A stretch of DNA of 64,000 bases from CAWIJJ01 sp963836405 (GTDB taxonomy: Bacteria > Acidobacteriota > Terriglobia > Bryobacterales > Bryobacteraceae). A program made the translations under genes and the position numbers. The stretch covers positions 163,967-227,966 of the forward strand of contig CAWIJL010000004.1 of the NCBI GenBank assembly GCA_963836405.1, given 5' to 3'. The notes beneath the pieces were generated by a model. It saw nothing but the letters and a program-made list of their open reading frames with translations. It ran no database searches and was not told the origin of the DNA. This document shows, piece after piece, positions 7,714 to 17,736 of the stretch. The stretch's first letter is position 1, and every line of letters begins with the position of its first letter.

Positions 7714-10674
7714 ATGAAGAAGATTCGAATTAACGAGCTAGCTCGGGAGCTGGAGGTCAAGGCGCACGAGATCCTGGACCGCCTGCCCGAACTGGGCGTC
7801 GTCGAAAAGAAGACGCACTCCAGCTCCATCGATGAAGATGTGGCGATCCGGCTGCGGCGCCTTTACGGGCAGGACGTACCGGACCTGGTGCCGGACTCGG
7901 ACAACGAGCCGGACTCGGGAGCGGGAACTCACGAAGTCGAAGAATCGCACGAACCGGAGAGCGCGCATGCGACCCGGGAAGAAGAGCCGGAGGAAGCCGC
8001 AGAAGTGGTGCCGCACGGTCCCGAACCGCAGGAGCCACAGGCTCCGGCCGTAAGTGATAAGCCCGGACCGGCACCGGCCGCCGGGCCGGCGCACCATGCG
8101 CCGATCCGCCCGCCGCTGGCGGGAAAACCGGTACACCCGCCCTTGGTCGGGCAGCGGCCGACGATTACGCCGCCGCCTCCGAGCCCGCCGGTGCAGCCGA
8201 GCGCCCCCGCACAGGCTCCTCCGCCGGCGCCGTCACAGGCGCCCCCTTCCATGGTGATCGCGCCGGGACGTCCGTCGGCGCCGATGGCGAAGCCGATTCC
8301 GGGAAGCGGGTCCACGCCTCCGCGCCCGGGACAGATTTTATCGGGTCCGCGGCAGCCGCTGGCTCCGGAGAGCCCGCGGCCGGGTCCGTCGGCGCCGGCA
8401 CCCGGCCCGCGACCCGGAGCACCGCCGCGGCGACCGGAGCCGCGCCCCTCGTCGGGGCCCAGCGCGCCGGGCGGCTCACGCCCGCTGGCGGGCCAGCCGG
8501 CGGCGCGCCCCGTGGTGCCGCCGCGTCCCGATCTGGCAGCCAAGCTGTCGCAGCCCCGGCCGATGATGCCGGCGGCGCCCGTGCAGCCGCGGCCTGGAAT
8601 TCCCAAGCCGGCGCCCTCGACCCCCGTTCCGGGACAGCCGATCTATCGCGGTCCGATTCGCCCCGGCCACCCGATGGTGGCGAAGACGGGAACGCGGCCG
8701 GCCGGGCCGATGCCCAGCCGGCCGGGCGGACCGCGCCCGCAGCATCCGACTTCTTCGCGCGGGCGCATGGAAGCGCCGCTCGCGCCGCCGCCGGTGGAAC
8801 AGCCGCGCGGCGGCCGTCCCGGGCAGCGTCCGACGCGGCAGCAGCGCGAGAGGGCGGACGAGGAGAAAGTACTTCGGCCGCAGCGGCGTCATGTGGACGC
8901 CGGGCCTCCGCCGATCAGCCGCGAGATCGTGATCTCGGAAGGCATCACGGTGAAGGAGCTTTCCGAAAAGCTGGACGTGAAGGCCGCGATGATCATGAAG
9001 AAGTTGATGGACCGCGGCATCTTCGTGGCCATCAACCAGACGCTCGATTCCAAGCTGGCCACCGAAGTGGCGCGCGATTTCGGCGCGTCTACGGCTACGG
9101 TGAGCTACGAAGAAGAGGCCATGCAGGCGGTGGAGATCGCGGAAGAAACGAAGGATCTTCAGCGGCGCGCCCCGGTGGTGACTATCATGGGCCACGTGGA
9201 TCACGGCAAGACGTCGCTGCTGGACGCCATCCGCGAAGCGAACGTGGCGGGGCGCGAGGCGGGCGGCATTACGCAGCATATCGGCGCCTATCAGGTGGAG
9301 ATGAACGGGCGCAAGATCGTGTTCATCGATACCCCCGGCCACGAAGCGTTCACGCGCATGCGCGCGCGCGGCGCCAAGATTACCGACATCGTAATTCTGG
9401 TGGTGGCCGCCGACGACGGCGTGATGCCCCAGACGCTGGAAGCCATCGACCACGCCAAGGCGGCCAAGGTGCCGATCGTCGTGGCGATTAACAAAGTGGA
9501 CAAAGCGGACGCGCAGCCGGAGCGGATCAAGCAGCAGCTTGCCGACCGCGGGCTGCTGGCCGAAGACTGGGGCGGCGACACGGTGATGGTTCCGGTATCG
9601 GCGAAGACCCAACAGAACCTCGACCTGATGCTCGAGATGATTCTGCTGGTGGCCGATATGCAGGATTTGAAAGCCAATCCGAACCGTCCGGCGATGGGCA
9701 CGGTGATCGAAGCGCAGCTCGACCGCGGACGCGGTCCGGTGGCGACCGTGCTGGTACGCAACGGCACGCTCAGCGTGGGGGACTTCTTCATCTGCGGATC
9801 GGTATTCGGCAAAGTGCGCGCGATGCAAAGCGACCGCGGCACGCAGGTGCGGAAGGCCGAGCCCTCGACTCCGGTGGAGGTGCTGGGTCTTGAATCGCTG
9901 CCCGAAGCGGGCGACGATTTCCAGGTAGTGACGGACACGGCGAAGGCCAAGCAGATCGTGAATTTCCGCGACCAGAAGGCGCGGGAAGCGGCGCTGGCCA
10001 AGTCGAGCCGCCTGACGCTCGAACAGCTCCACAAGCAGATGGAAGCGGGCGAGATCAAGGAACTGCCGATCATCATCAAGACGGACGTGGGCGGTTCGGC
10101 GGAAGTGCTGTCGGAAACGCTGCAAAAGCTGTCGAACGACAAGGTAAAGGTGCGGATCTTGCACGCCGGTGTGGGCGCGATCAACGAGTCGGACGTGCTG
10201 CTTGCGTCCACTTCCAATGCGATCATCATCGGCTTCAACGTCCGGCCGGAACGGAAGGCGGAGGCGCTGGCCGAGCAGGAAGGTGTGGACGTCCGCCTGC
10301 ACACGATCATTTACAACCTGACAGACGAGATCAAGCGCGCCATGAGCGGGCTCTTGGCTCCGGTCTTCAAGGAAGTTTACAAAGGGAAGGCGGAAGTTCG
10401 CGAAACCTTCCGCATTACCAAGGTCGGAAACGTGGCCGGCTGCCAGGTGCTGGACGGATCGATCTCGGGCAAGTCCGAGGTGCGCCTGCTGCGGGACAAC
10501 GTGGTGGTGTACACGGGCAAGATCGGGTCGTTGCGCCGGTTCCGGGACGACGTGAGCGAAGTCAAGAGCGGAATGGAATGCGGCATTACGCTCGAGAATT
10601 ACGCGGATATCAAGCAGGGCGACATCATCGAGGCGTTTGTGACCGAGCGGGTGGCGAACGAAGTGTTCGCCTAG
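7714..10674 (+). CDS. infB: Translation initiation factor IF-2
   Basis: A 986-residue GTPase. The N-terminal IF2_N module ([20 protein letters not shown]) is followed by a very Pro/Ala/Gly-rich linker, roughly residues 70-390, and a second IF2_N-like module ([20 protein letters not shown]). The G domain carries G1 GHVDHGKT at 493-500, G3 DTPGHE from 539 and G4 NKVD from 593. Domains II-IV follow to the C terminus, which ends [16 protein letters not shown]-2 brings initiator tRNA to the 30S subunit and promotes subunit joining. Its GC-rich linker produces long spurious frames on the other strand. The start is the ATG at 7714. Confidence 0.97.
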   Translation: MKKIRINELARELEVKAHEILDRLPELGVVEKKTHSSSIDEDVAIRLRRLYGQDVPDLVPDSDNEPDSGAGTHEVEESHEPESAHATREEEPEEAAEVVPHGPEPQEPQAPAVSDKPGPAPAAGPAHHAPIRPPLAGKPVHPPLVGQRPTITPPPPSPPVQPSAPAQAPPPAPSQAPPSMVIAPGRPSAPMAKPIPGSGSTPPRPGQILSGPRQPLAPESPRPGPSAPAPGPRPGAPPRRPEPRPSSGPSAPGGSRPLAGQPAARPVVPPRPDLAAKLSQPRPMMPAAPVQPRPGIPKPAPSTPVPGQPIYRGPIRPGHPMVAKTGTRPAGPMPSRPGGPRPQHPTSSRGRMEAPLAPPPVEQPRGGRPGQRPTRQQRERADEEKVLRPQRRHVDAGPPPISREIVISEGITVKELSEKLDVKAAMIMKKLMDRGIFVAINQTLDSKLATEVARDFGASTATVSYEEEAMQAVEIAEETKDLQRRAPVVTIMGHVDHGKTSLLDAIREANVAGREAGGITQHIGAYQVEMNGRKIVFIDTPGHEAFTRMRARGAKITDIVILVVAADDGVMPQTLEAIDHAKAAKVPIVVAINKVDKADAQPERIKQQLADRGLLAEDWGGDTVMVPVSAKTQQNLDLMLEMILLVADMQDLKANPNRPAMGTVIEAQLDRGRGPVATVLVRNGTLSVGDFFICGSVFGKVRAMQSDRGTQVRKAEPSTPVEVLGLESLPEAGDDFQVVTDTAKAKQIVNFRDQKAREAALAKSSRLTLEQLHKQMEAGEIKELPIIIKTDVGGSAEVLSETLQKLSNDKVKVRILHAGVGAINESDVLLASTSNAIIIGFNVRPERKAEALAEQEGVDVRLHTIIYNLTDEIKRAMSGLLAPVFKEVYKGKAEVRETFRITKVGNVAGCQVLDGSISGKSEVRLLRDNVVVYTGKIGSLRRFRDDVSEVKSGMECGITLENYADIKQGDIIEAFVTERVANEVFA

Positions 10675-10678
10675 AACG

Positions 10679-10966
10679 ATGGCCGCGGTTGGAGTTCTGA
10701 CGCTGGAGTTGCGGCTCGAGAACGCGCACTCTCTCAAGGAGAAGCGACACGTGCTCGAGAGCCTCAAGACCCGGCTGCGGAACAAATTTAACGTGTCGGT
10801 GGCCGAGATCGATTACCAGGATCTGTGGCAGCGGGCGGCGGTGGCCGCGGTGACGGTGGCGAGCGCGCGGGTCCACGCCGAGAAAGTGTTGCGGAGCGTG
10901 GAGGACGAAGCGGAGTCGCTGCTGGGGCCGGAACTGGCCGGTACCACCGTGGAGTGGCTGGCATAG
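10679..10966 (+). CDS. ylxP: DUF503 family protein (YlxP-like)
   Basis: A 95-residue protein beginning 4 nt after the infB stop. It has the family's recognisable opening (LELRLENAHSLKEKRHVLES, then RLRNKFNVSVAEID) and C-terminal strand (VLRSVEDEAESLL). In Firmicutes and Acidobacteria this gene sits between infB and rbfA, exactly as here, and is thought to act in ribosome assembly or translation, although its biochemical role is not settled. The sequence is complete and of typical length. Confidence 0.85.
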   Translation: MAAVGVLTLELRLENAHSLKEKRHVLESLKTRLRNKFNVSVAEIDYQDLWQRAAVAAVTVASARVHAEKVLRSVEDEAESLLGPELAGTTVEWLA

Positions 10967-11035
10967 TGCGGGCGGCGGCAGACCGGCTGAAACGGAACGT
11001 GGGGGAAGCGGGCGACCCGCGGGGTTGTCCTGTCT

Positions 11036-11404
11036 ATGGATGAACGGCGGACATTGCGGGTCTCGGAGGCGGTCCGGGAGGAGCTTTCCGAGCTTATCGG
11101 GTTCGAGACCGAGGATCCGCGCCTGTTGGCGGTCGAAGTGATGGATGCGAACGTCAGCCCGGACGGGCGTCATGCGACGGTCCGGGTGGCGCTGCGCGGA
11201 ACCGAGCGGGAGCAGAAAGAGTCGATGGCGGCTCTGGAACACGCCCGGCATTATTTGCGGCACGAGCTGGCCACCCGCCTGAGCCTGCGGCACGTGCCAG
11301 AGTTGCATTTCGACCAGGACCGGAATCCGGATGTCGAGAGCCGAATCGATTTCCTCATCAAGCGCGCGAAAAAAAGCCGTGGCCGTACTGAAAATTCGTC
11401 CTAA
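11036..11404 (+). CDS. rbfA: 30S ribosome-binding factor RbfA
   Basis: A 122-residue protein with the RbfA KH-type fold: RVSEAVREELSELIGFETED at the N terminus, VSPDGRHATVRVAL in the central sheet, and LRHELATRLSLRHVPELHF followed by DQDRNPDVESRIDFLI near the end. It acts late in 30S maturation, on the 5' end of 16S rRNA. Start at 11036; a second ATG four bases on is out of frame. The downstream apbE start overlaps its last codons. Confidence 0.93.
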   Translation: MDERRTLRVSEAVREELSELIGFETEDPRLLAVEVMDANVSPDGRHATVRVALRGTEREQKESMAALEHARHYLRHELATRLSLRHVPELHFDQDRNPDVESRIDFLIKRAKKSRGRTENSS

Positions 11405-12377
11405 ACTCAAACAAAATGTGCTAGTTTTGTTTCTGTTAGCGGGCCTGGCGTCGCCCGGCGCAGAACAGCTCCGGCTGGAAAAGAGCGCGGACGCGATGGG
11501 CTCCACGTATACCATCACGTTGTTCGGAACCGACCGGGTGGAGATGGAAGCGGCCGTGGATGCGGCTTTCGACGAGGTGAAGCGGCTGGATGAAGCGCTT
11601 TCCAACTACCTGCCGGGCAGTGAGTGGAACCGGATCAACCGGCTGGCCGGGAAGCAACCGGTGAAGGTATCGCCGGAAATGTTCCGGCTGTTGTCGAAGT
11701 GCGTGGAGTACAGCCGCGAAAGCGAAGGCGCGTTCGACATCACGGTGGGTCCGCTGATGAAGGTGTGGGGTTTCTACAAGGGCTCGGGCCGCCTCCCGCA
11801 TCGCGCCGAAGTGCAGGCCGCCTTGACCAAGGTGGGATACCGGCACATCCGGCTCGATCCGGCAGCGCAGACGATTTCCTTCGACCGGCTGGGAGTAGAG
11901 ATCGATCCGGGCGGTATCGGCAAGGGCTACGCGGTGGACCGCATGGTGGATGTGTTGAGAACGAAAGGGTACCGCACCGGGCTGGTGGCGGGGTCGGCCA
12001 GCAGCATCTACGGGATGGGGGCGCCGCCTTCGGACGCGCGGGGCTGGCGGGTGGAGATCAAGGACCCCCGGGACACCAGCAAGACGGTGCAGGAAGTGTT
12101 TCTCAAGGACGAGTCGATGTCCACCTCGGGAAGCTACGAGAAGTTTTTCCGGGCCGAGGGGAAGATTTACGCCCACATTATGGACCCGCGCACGGGATAC
12201 CCCGCGCAGGGGAGTTCGTCGGTTTCGGTGATCGCGCCGCGCACCATCGACAGCGAGGCGTGGACGAAACCGTATTTCGTGAATGGCCGCCAGTGGGCGG
12301 CGAGGCACAAGCCCGAAAATTTTCGCGTGTACTTTTGCGAAGACAGGATGGATCAGCCATGCGCGTGGCTCCAATGA
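11379..12377 (+). CDS. apbE: FAD:protein FMN transferase (ApbE)
   Basis: About 332 residues from a GTG at 11379, inside the end of rbfA; the frame is open further upstream to 11331, so the start is the least certain point. A signal-peptide-like stretch (LKQNVLVLFLLAGLASPGAE) suggests export. Family motifs follow in order: AMGSTYTITLFG, SEWNRIN, FDITVGPLMKVWGFY, DPGGIGKGYAVDRMV, DESMSTSGSYEKFF and HIMDPRTGYPA, the last being the flavin and metal-binding region. ApbE attaches FMN to periplasmic flavoproteins such as NqrB/C or RnfD/G, none of which are in the window. It ends by overlapping hemE. Confidence 0.9.
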   Translation: MAVLKIRPKLKQNVLVLFLLAGLASPGAEQLRLEKSADAMGSTYTITLFGTDRVEMEAAVDAAFDEVKRLDEALSNYLPGSEWNRINRLAGKQPVKVSPEMFRLLSKCVEYSRESEGAFDITVGPLMKVWGFYKGSGRLPHRAEVQAALTKVGYRHIRLDPAAQTISFDRLGVEIDPGGIGKGYAVDRMVDVLRTKGYRTGLVAGSASSIYGMGAPPSDARGWRVEIKDPRDTSKTVQEVFLKDESMSTSGSYEKFFRAEGKIYAHIMDPRTGYPAQGSSSVSVIAPRTIDSEAWTKPYFVNGRQWAARHKPENFRVYFCEDRMDQPCAWLQ

Positions 12378-13396
12378 GCAGCCGGTTTCTGGACGCGTGC
12401 CGCCGCCGTCCGACCGATGTCCGGCCGGTATGGTTCATGCGGCAGGCCGGCCGGTACATGAAGCAGTACCGCCAGATTCGAGACCGGCACAGTATTCTGG
12501 AAATCTGCAAGCGGCCGGACCTGGCGGCGACGGTGACGCTGCAACCGATCGAACTGCTGGACGTGGACGCGGCCATCATCTTCGCGGACCTGCTGCTGCC
12601 GATCGAGCCGATGGGGCTGAAACTGCGCTATGCGGCAGGCGAAGGCCCGATCATCGGCAACCCGGTGCGGACCACCGACGACGTGGATTCGCTCTCCACC
12701 ACCAACACCGACGAACTCGGCTACGTAGGGCAGTCGATTCAGCAGGTGGTGCGCGCGCTGGCGGGCAAGGTGCCGGTGATCGGTTTTGTGGGCGCGCCGT
12801 TCACCATGGCCAGCTACATGATCGAGGGCGGGGCTTCCCGCAATTTCATTCGCACCAAGCGGATGATGTACAGCGACGAAACGCTGTGGCGCAGGCTGAT
12901 GGGTAAGATCGTAGACGTACTTGCGCCTTTCGCCCATTTGCAGGTGGCGGCGGGCGCTCGCGCGATCCAGGTTTTCGACAGTTGGGTAGGGGCGCTCGGG
13001 TCGGACGACTACGTGCGCTTTGCCGCGCCCTATTCGCGCGCGCTGATCGAGCGGATCCGCTCCACCGGCGTGCCGGTGATTCATTTCGGCACGGGAGCGT
13101 CCGGCTTCTTCAAGGAGCTGCACGCGGCGGGCGGCGACGTGATGGGCGTGGACTGGCGGGTCAACATCGACCAGGCCTGGGCGGACATCAGCTACCGTTC
13201 GGCGATCCAGGGCAACCTGGATCCGGTGGCGCTGTTCGCGCCGATACACGAACTGCGCACCAAGGTGCAGGAGCTGTTGAAACGGACCGGAAACCGGCCG
13301 GGGCACATCTTCAACCTGGGCCACGGGATCCTGCCGGAAACGCCGGTAGACCACGTTCGCGCGGTAGTCGAAATGGTGCGGGAATTCAAACCGTGA
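12359..13396 (+). CDS. hemE: Uroporphyrinogen decarboxylase
   Basis: HemE decarboxylates uroporphyrinogen III to coproporphyrinogen III. Signature motifs are PVWFMRQAGRYM near the N terminus, with the invariant arginines, IFADLLLPIEPMG, GFVGAPFTMASYMIEGG, FDSWVGALG and FNLGHGILPETP near the end. Two starts are possible: the ATG at 12359, preceded by AGGATGG about 7 bases upstream, and the ATG at 12374, which overlaps the apbE stop as ATGA. I prefer the first for its ribosome site; the protein is then 345 residues. The stop overlaps the start of hemH by four bases, so the two are likely translationally coupled. Confidence 0.95.
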   Translation: MRVAPMSSRFLDACRRRPTDVRPVWFMRQAGRYMKQYRQIRDRHSILEICKRPDLAATVTLQPIELLDVDAAIIFADLLLPIEPMGLKLRYAAGEGPIIGNPVRTTDDVDSLSTTNTDELGYVGQSIQQVVRALAGKVPVIGFVGAPFTMASYMIEGGASRNFIRTKRMMYSDETLWRRLMGKIVDVLAPFAHLQVAAGARAIQVFDSWVGALGSDDYVRFAAPYSRALIERIRSTGVPVIHFGTGASGFFKELHAAGGDVMGVDWRVNIDQAWADISYRSAIQGNLDPVALFAPIHELRTKVQELLKRTGNRPGHIFNLGHGILPETPVDHVRAVVEMVREFKP

Positions 13397-14268
13397 AGCG
13401 GGCGGTTCTGCTGCTGGCGCACGGGGCGCCCGAACGGCTGGAAGACGTAGCGAGCTATCTGGGCTTTGTGCGCAGCGGCCGCCCGCCCAATCCGGAAATC
13501 ACGGCCGAGGTCACTCACCGGTACGCGGAGATCGGCGGCTCCTCGCCGCTGCTGCGCTGGACGCGCGCGCAGGCGGAGGCGCTCGAAGCGCGGCTCCACT
13601 TGCCGGTCTTTTTCGGCATGCGCAACTGGCATCCGTTCATCCGGGAGACGATGGACCAGGTGCGGGAATCGGGCGCCCAACGGATTGCGGCGCTCTGCCT
13701 GGCGCCGCAGTTTTCCGAGCTGAGCATCGGGCTGTATATCAAGCGCACGGAGGAGGCGCGGCGGGAGGCCGGGGTTGCGGCCGAAATCGTGTGGGCGCGA
13801 AGCTATCACGACGAGCCGCTGCTGATCGAAGCGTTTGCCGAAAAACTGCGGCCGGTGGCGGGCAACCGCAAGGTGCTGTTCACGGCGCACAGCCTGCCGG
13901 AACGCGCCCTGGCCAACGGAGATCCTTACGATCGCGAGTCGCGGGCGATTGCCGCCGCCGTGGCCGCGCGCTGCGGAATATCCGATTGGGACTTCGCTTA
14001 CCAGAGCCAGGGAATGACCAGTGAGCGGTGGCTTGGGCCTACGGTGGAATCGCATCTCGAACGGTGGGCGCAGGAAGGAGTCGCGGAAGTGGTGATCGAT
14101 CCGATCGGCTTCGTCTGCGATCACGTGGAAATCCTCTACGATATCGACATCGCATTTCGGGACTACGGCGCGGCGCGCGGCATTCGCGTGATTCGGCCCG
14201 GGTCGCTCAACGACTCGCCGGCCTTCACGGCGGCGCTCGAGCAGGTCGCGAGGCGATGCCTCGAGTAG
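13393..14268 (+). CDS. hemH: Ferrochelatase / coproporphyrin ferrochelatase
   Basis: A 291-residue HemH from the GTG at 13393, in the GTGA overlap with hemE. Characteristic parts are VLLLAHGAPERLEDVASYL at the N terminus, GMRNWHPFIRETM, LFTAHSLPERAL with the metal-binding His, FAYQSQGMTSERWLGPTVES and DPIGFVCDHVEILYDIDI with the active-site acidic residues. It inserts iron into the porphyrin ring. Paired with hemY and in this order, it may work in the coproporphyrin-dependent route, where iron goes into coproporphyrin III before the decarboxylation step; the sequence alone does not prove this. Confidence 0.93.
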   Translation: MKRAVLLLAHGAPERLEDVASYLGFVRSGRPPNPEITAEVTHRYAEIGGSSPLLRWTRAQAEALEARLHLPVFFGMRNWHPFIRETMDQVRESGAQRIAALCLAPQFSELSIGLYIKRTEEARREAGVAAEIVWARSYHDEPLLIEAFAEKLRPVAGNRKVLFTAHSLPERALANGDPYDRESRAIAAAVAARCGISDWDFAYQSQGMTSERWLGPTVESHLERWAQEGVAEVVIDPIGFVCDHVEILYDIDIAFRDYGAARGIRVIRPGSLNDSPAFTAALEQVARRCLE

Positions 14269-15617
14269 TCATCGTCGGCGGCGGGATATCCGGGCTTTCT
14301 ACGGCGTACTACCTCGCGAAGGCGGGAGTGCGGTCGACGATCATCGAATCGCGCCCGCGCCTGGGCGGTGTCATCCGGACCGAACGGGTGGAGGGCTGCC
14401 TGGTGGAGGCCGGACCGGACAGTTTCCTCGCCGCGAAACCGGCCGGGATGGAACTGATCCGGGACGTGGGCCTCGAGGGCGAGGTGATCGGTTCCAACGA
14501 CCACCTGCGAGTCACCTTCGTGCGCAAAAACGGACGGCTGGTGCCTCTGCCCGACGGGCTGATGATGATGGTGCCCACCAGGATCCTGCCGCTGGTGACG
14601 ACCGGGCTGCTCGGGTGGGGGACCAAGGTTCGCATGGGGATGGAGTTGATGCGGGCGCCGGCGCGCATGACGGAGGACGAGTCGGTGGCCGACTTCGTGC
14701 GCGAGCACTACGGGCAGGAAGCGGTGGACTACCTGGCAGAGCCGCTACTTTCGGGAATTTATGGCGGCGATCCGACGCGGCTCAGCGTGACCAGCGTGCT
14801 GCCGCGTTTCGTGGAACTGGCGAACAAGTACGGCAGCCTGACGCGCGGGGTGCTGGCGGCGCGCGCCAAGATGAAGAACAGCGGTCCGCCCGCGCCGCTG
14901 TTCCGCACGTTGAAGGGCGGCCTGGGCCAACTGGTGGAGGCCGTGACCGGCGCCATCGCGGGTCAGATGGAGGTGCGGCAGGCGCGTGCCGAAACGGTGG
15001 AGCGCACCCCGGCCGGTTTCCGTGTCCGTGCCGGCGGCGAATGGATGGAGGCGGACGAGGTGGTGCTGGCTTGCGAGGCGCACAGCGCGGCAGGCCTGGC
15101 GGCGCCGCTCGATGGGCGGCTGTCCGAACTGCTGGGCGCGGTGGGTTACAGTTCTTCGATAATCGTGATGCTGGGATTCGATGCGGCCGATTTCGCGCGG
15201 CCTCCGGAGGGCTTCGGCTTTCTGGTTCCCAAGACGGAACGGGGGCGGCTGACGGCCTGCACGTGGGTGGGCACGAAGTTTTCGCACCGCGTTCCGGAAG
15301 GCAAGATTGTGGCGCGCTGTTTCCTGGCAGGGGCCGAAAACGGCGCCGAAAGCGACGAAGCGTTGATCGAGGTGGTGACGGGGGAATTGCAGCAGATCGC
15401 CGGTTTCACGGCGCGTCCGAAATTCGGCCGGGTTTTCCGCTGGCCGCGGGCGATGGCGCAATACCCGGTGGGCCACCCGCGCCGGCTGGAGGAACTGCGC
15501 GCTCGAATGGGGACGATTGCCGGGCTGCACGTAGCCGGGAACGCCTACGACGGCATCGGGGTACCCGACTGTATCAGGCTGGGAAAGGCCGCGGCGGAGC
15601 GGATCGCGGGCGGCTAG
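14256..15617 (+). CDS. hemY: Protoporphyrinogen/coproporphyrinogen III oxidase (HemY type)
   Basis: A 453-residue FAD-dependent oxidase. The N-terminal dinucleotide fold is VVIVGGGISGLSTAYYLAKA, followed by ESRPRLGGVIRTER and EAGPDSFLAAKPAG. Further family motifs are PLLSGIYGGDPTRLSVTSVL in the middle and GLHVAGNAYDGIGVPDCIRL at the C terminus, which closes the FAD site. It overlaps hemH by 13 bases. Its stop codon TAG (15615-15617) falls inside the end of the adjoining IS element; because the target CTAG seems to have been duplicated, the protein ends as it would without the insertion. Any downstream genes of the operon are now separated from it. Confidence 0.93.
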   Translation: MPRVVIVGGGISGLSTAYYLAKAGVRSTIIESRPRLGGVIRTERVEGCLVEAGPDSFLAAKPAGMELIRDVGLEGEVIGSNDHLRVTFVRKNGRLVPLPDGLMMMVPTRILPLVTTGLLGWGTKVRMGMELMRAPARMTEDESVADFVREHYGQEAVDYLAEPLLSGIYGGDPTRLSVTSVLPRFVELANKYGSLTRGVLAARAKMKNSGPPAPLFRTLKGGLGQLVEAVTGAIAGQMEVRQARAETVERTPAGFRVRAGGEWMEADEVVLACEAHSAAGLAAPLDGRLSELLGAVGYSSSIIVMLGFDAADFARPPEGFGFLVPKTERGRLTACTWVGTKFSHRVPEGKIVARCFLAGAENGAESDEALIEVVTGELQQIAGFTARPKFGRVFRWPRAMAQYPVGHPRRLEELRARMGTIAGLHVAGNAYDGIGVPDCIRLGKAAAERIAGG

Positions 15618-17594
15618 CGGGAGTTTACTGAGAACACCCCAGTAGCGCGCCCGTTGGTTTCCGAAGTTCTTTCCTGCCAAGCGCATAGTCCGCCCCAGCG
15701 CGATCAGGTTTTGTATTACCCTATATCAAACATTTCTATAGCAAAATGTTTGGAATGTTCTTGACCCTTCACGCCCTTGGCTCTATACTTGTCTTACCCT
15801 ATATATGGCTTCCCTCATTGCCAAAAAGAAGGGCCACAAACTCTACTACTACGTCGTCGAGAGTGCTCGCGTCGACGGCAAACCTCGCATCGTTCACCAA
15901 GCCTATCTGGGCACCGCCGAAAAGGTCGCCGACCTCGTCAAGGACCGCACCTCACCGGTGCCCCTGTCCGCCACCATGCGCGAGTTTGGGTTGCCCGGCT
16001 CCCTCTGGCTCGCCGCTCACCAGACGGGAGTCTTTTCTCTGCTCGAGTCGCTCTTCCCGCAGCCGCGCTCCGCCCCCTCGCCAGCTCACTATCTCTTGCT
16101 GGCAGCCATCCACCGCATCTGTCAGCCGGGGCCCAAGACCGAAGTGGCCGATTGGTATGGCCGCTCCGTCCTGCACTCGCTGTGGAATTTTCCGCCCGAG
16201 CGCTTCACCTCGCAAGCTTTCTGGGATGTCTTCGAGAAGATTCTGCCGCAGGGGGCTTCCGGCGACGATCCGCTCGAAGCTGCCCAACTGCGCCTGCTGG
16301 CCTTGTGGAAGCAAAGGCAAGGCGTGAGCCGCCGCTTGTTGGCCTACGACACCACCAACTTCTACACCTATATTGCCAGCACCAACACCCGCAACGAACT
16401 GGCCCAGCGCGGACACAACAAGCAGGGCCGTCACAATTTGCGACAAGTGGGTCTCAGCTATGTTTTGGACGGCGACAGCGGATTGAGCTTATGCCATCAC
16501 GTTTATCCTGGCGACGTAGCCGACGCCGAGGAGTTCTCCGTCGCGCTGTCACGAATCACGCGCATGCTGGACCAAAACCAAATCGCGCGCGATACGGTGA
16601 CACTGGTGTTCGACAAGGGAACCGCTGCCCTGGCCAACACCGTGCAACTGGAGGAAGCCCGCGTGGGATGGATTTCCGCGCTGCCCTGGAACCAAGCCCC
16701 GGCGGAGTTGCGGGAGCGAGCGGTGGAACAACTTCCGCCATGCAGCAGCCAACAACCCGGCGTGCGTGCGGCCGGTGAAAAACTTCTGGTGCATGGCAAA
16801 GACTACTTCTGTGTGGTGAAGTACTCGGCTTCCTTTGCCGGCGAGCAACTGCATAGTTTGACCACCAGCGTGAGCAAAGTATTGCAGTATCTGCGCCGAT
16901 TCTCCATCGAACTGAATAAGCCGAAAGCCCGCTGGGATGAGAAGAAGATTCGCAGCAAGATCCAGCGCTGGCTATCGGGCCAGTTCCTGACGGAGGTAAT
17001 CCGCTACGAACTCCAACAGCGGGGCGGCCATTGGCATCTGCAGTTCGACTTCAACATCGTTGCCTGGCAGCACCTGCTAACGCATCGCCTCGGCCGCACG
17101 GTTCTGCTTACCAATCGCATGGACTGGACGGCGGAACAGGTAGCAGCCGGATACTCCGGCCAGCAATCCATCGAGAGAGTCTTCCGCGGACTCAAGGATG
17201 GAGAGTGGCTGGGTTGGGGACCCATGCACCACTGGACGGATCGCAAGATCCGCATCCATGCTTTCTATTGCATGCTCGGAATCTCGCTGCTGCAATATGT
17301 GCACAAGCAAGCGCAAGCCGCGTGGGACGGGATTTCAATGGAGCAACTGCTCGAAGAATTGCAGCAGATCCAGCAGTTCGTCTTGCTCTACCCTCCGCAG
17401 GGCGAGAAAGGACCGAGCCGCATTTCCACCGTGCTCTCCAAGCAGACCCTGGCGCAACAATCTCTCGCGCAAACCTTGGGCCTCGATCAACTTCGTAGTA
17501 CCCAAACATAGGTAATACGGACCGACACCTGCAAGTTCTTGCAAGAACAACCGTTACGACCCTGTTCCCTTTGCTCTCAGTAAACTCCCGCTAG
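15614..17594 (+). mobile_element. Complete IS1634-family insertion sequence
   Basis: Perfect 20-bp terminal inverted repeats: CTAGCGGGAGTTTACTGAGA at 15614-15633 and its complement at 17575-17594. The four outermost bases CTAG are palindromic and may be a 4-bp target duplication instead, leaving 16-bp repeats; the flanks then join as GGCGGCTAGGGCGG with hemY's own stop restored. One transposase gene fills the element and its frame is intact, so the copy may be active. The 190 bases before the gene are AT-rich and probably contain its promoter. Confidence 0.85.
15805..17511 (+). CDS. IS1634-family transposase
   Basis: A 568-residue DDE transposase of the IS4 superfamily. The N-terminal segment KKKGHKLYYYVVESARVDGK is typical of the IS1634/IS1549 group. 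The first catalytic Asp lies in LLAYDTTNFYTY, the second in VTLVFDKGTAA, and the Glu in the C-terminal YSGQQSIERVFRGLKD, matching the Y-(2)-R-(3)-E-(6)-K style signature. The frame is open throughout and preceded by an AT-rich promoter region within the element. It moves only its own element; its position next to hemY has no functional meaning. Confidence 0.9.
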   Translation: MASLIAKKKGHKLYYYVVESARVDGKPRIVHQAYLGTAEKVADLVKDRTSPVPLSATMREFGLPGSLWLAAHQTGVFSLLESLFPQPRSAPSPAHYLLLAAIHRICQPGPKTEVADWYGRSVLHSLWNFPPERFTSQAFWDVFEKILPQGASGDDPLEAAQLRLLALWKQRQGVSRRLLAYDTTNFYTYIASTNTRNELAQRGHNKQGRHNLRQVGLSYVLDGDSGLSLCHHVYPGDVADAEEFSVALSRITRMLDQNQIARDTVTLVFDKGTAALANTVQLEEARVGWISALPWNQAPAELRERAVEQLPPCSSQQPGVRAAGEKLLVHGKDYFCVVKYSASFAGEQLHSLTTSVSKVLQYLRRFSIELNKPKARWDEKKIRSKIQRWLSGQFLTEVIRYELQQRGGHWHLQFDFNIVAWQHLLTHRLGRTVLLTNRMDWTAEQVAAGYSGQQSIERVFRGLKDGEWLGWGPMHHWTDRKIRIHAFYCMLGISLLQYVHKQAQAAWDGISMEQLLEELQQIQQFVLLYPPQGEKGPSRISTVLSKQTLAQQSLAQTLGLDQLRSTQT

Positions 17595-17736
17595 GGCGGC
17601 AGTGTGAGTGAGCAAGGTGTGCACCTGAATAGCCGCCTGGGTCGAGCGGGCGAAGGCTTGGCACCATCCCCACCGGCGGCTTCTTCATTCAGGGAATCGC
17701 AAAGGGACCGGCTTGCCAGGCCGGAACCGGAGGGAA

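Noticed and set aside
8476..10785. A 769-codon open frame on the minus strand across infB
   Set aside because: It is the antisense of a GC-rich, highly conserved GTPase gene; its translation is Arg/His-rich with no domain, as expected from codon bias.
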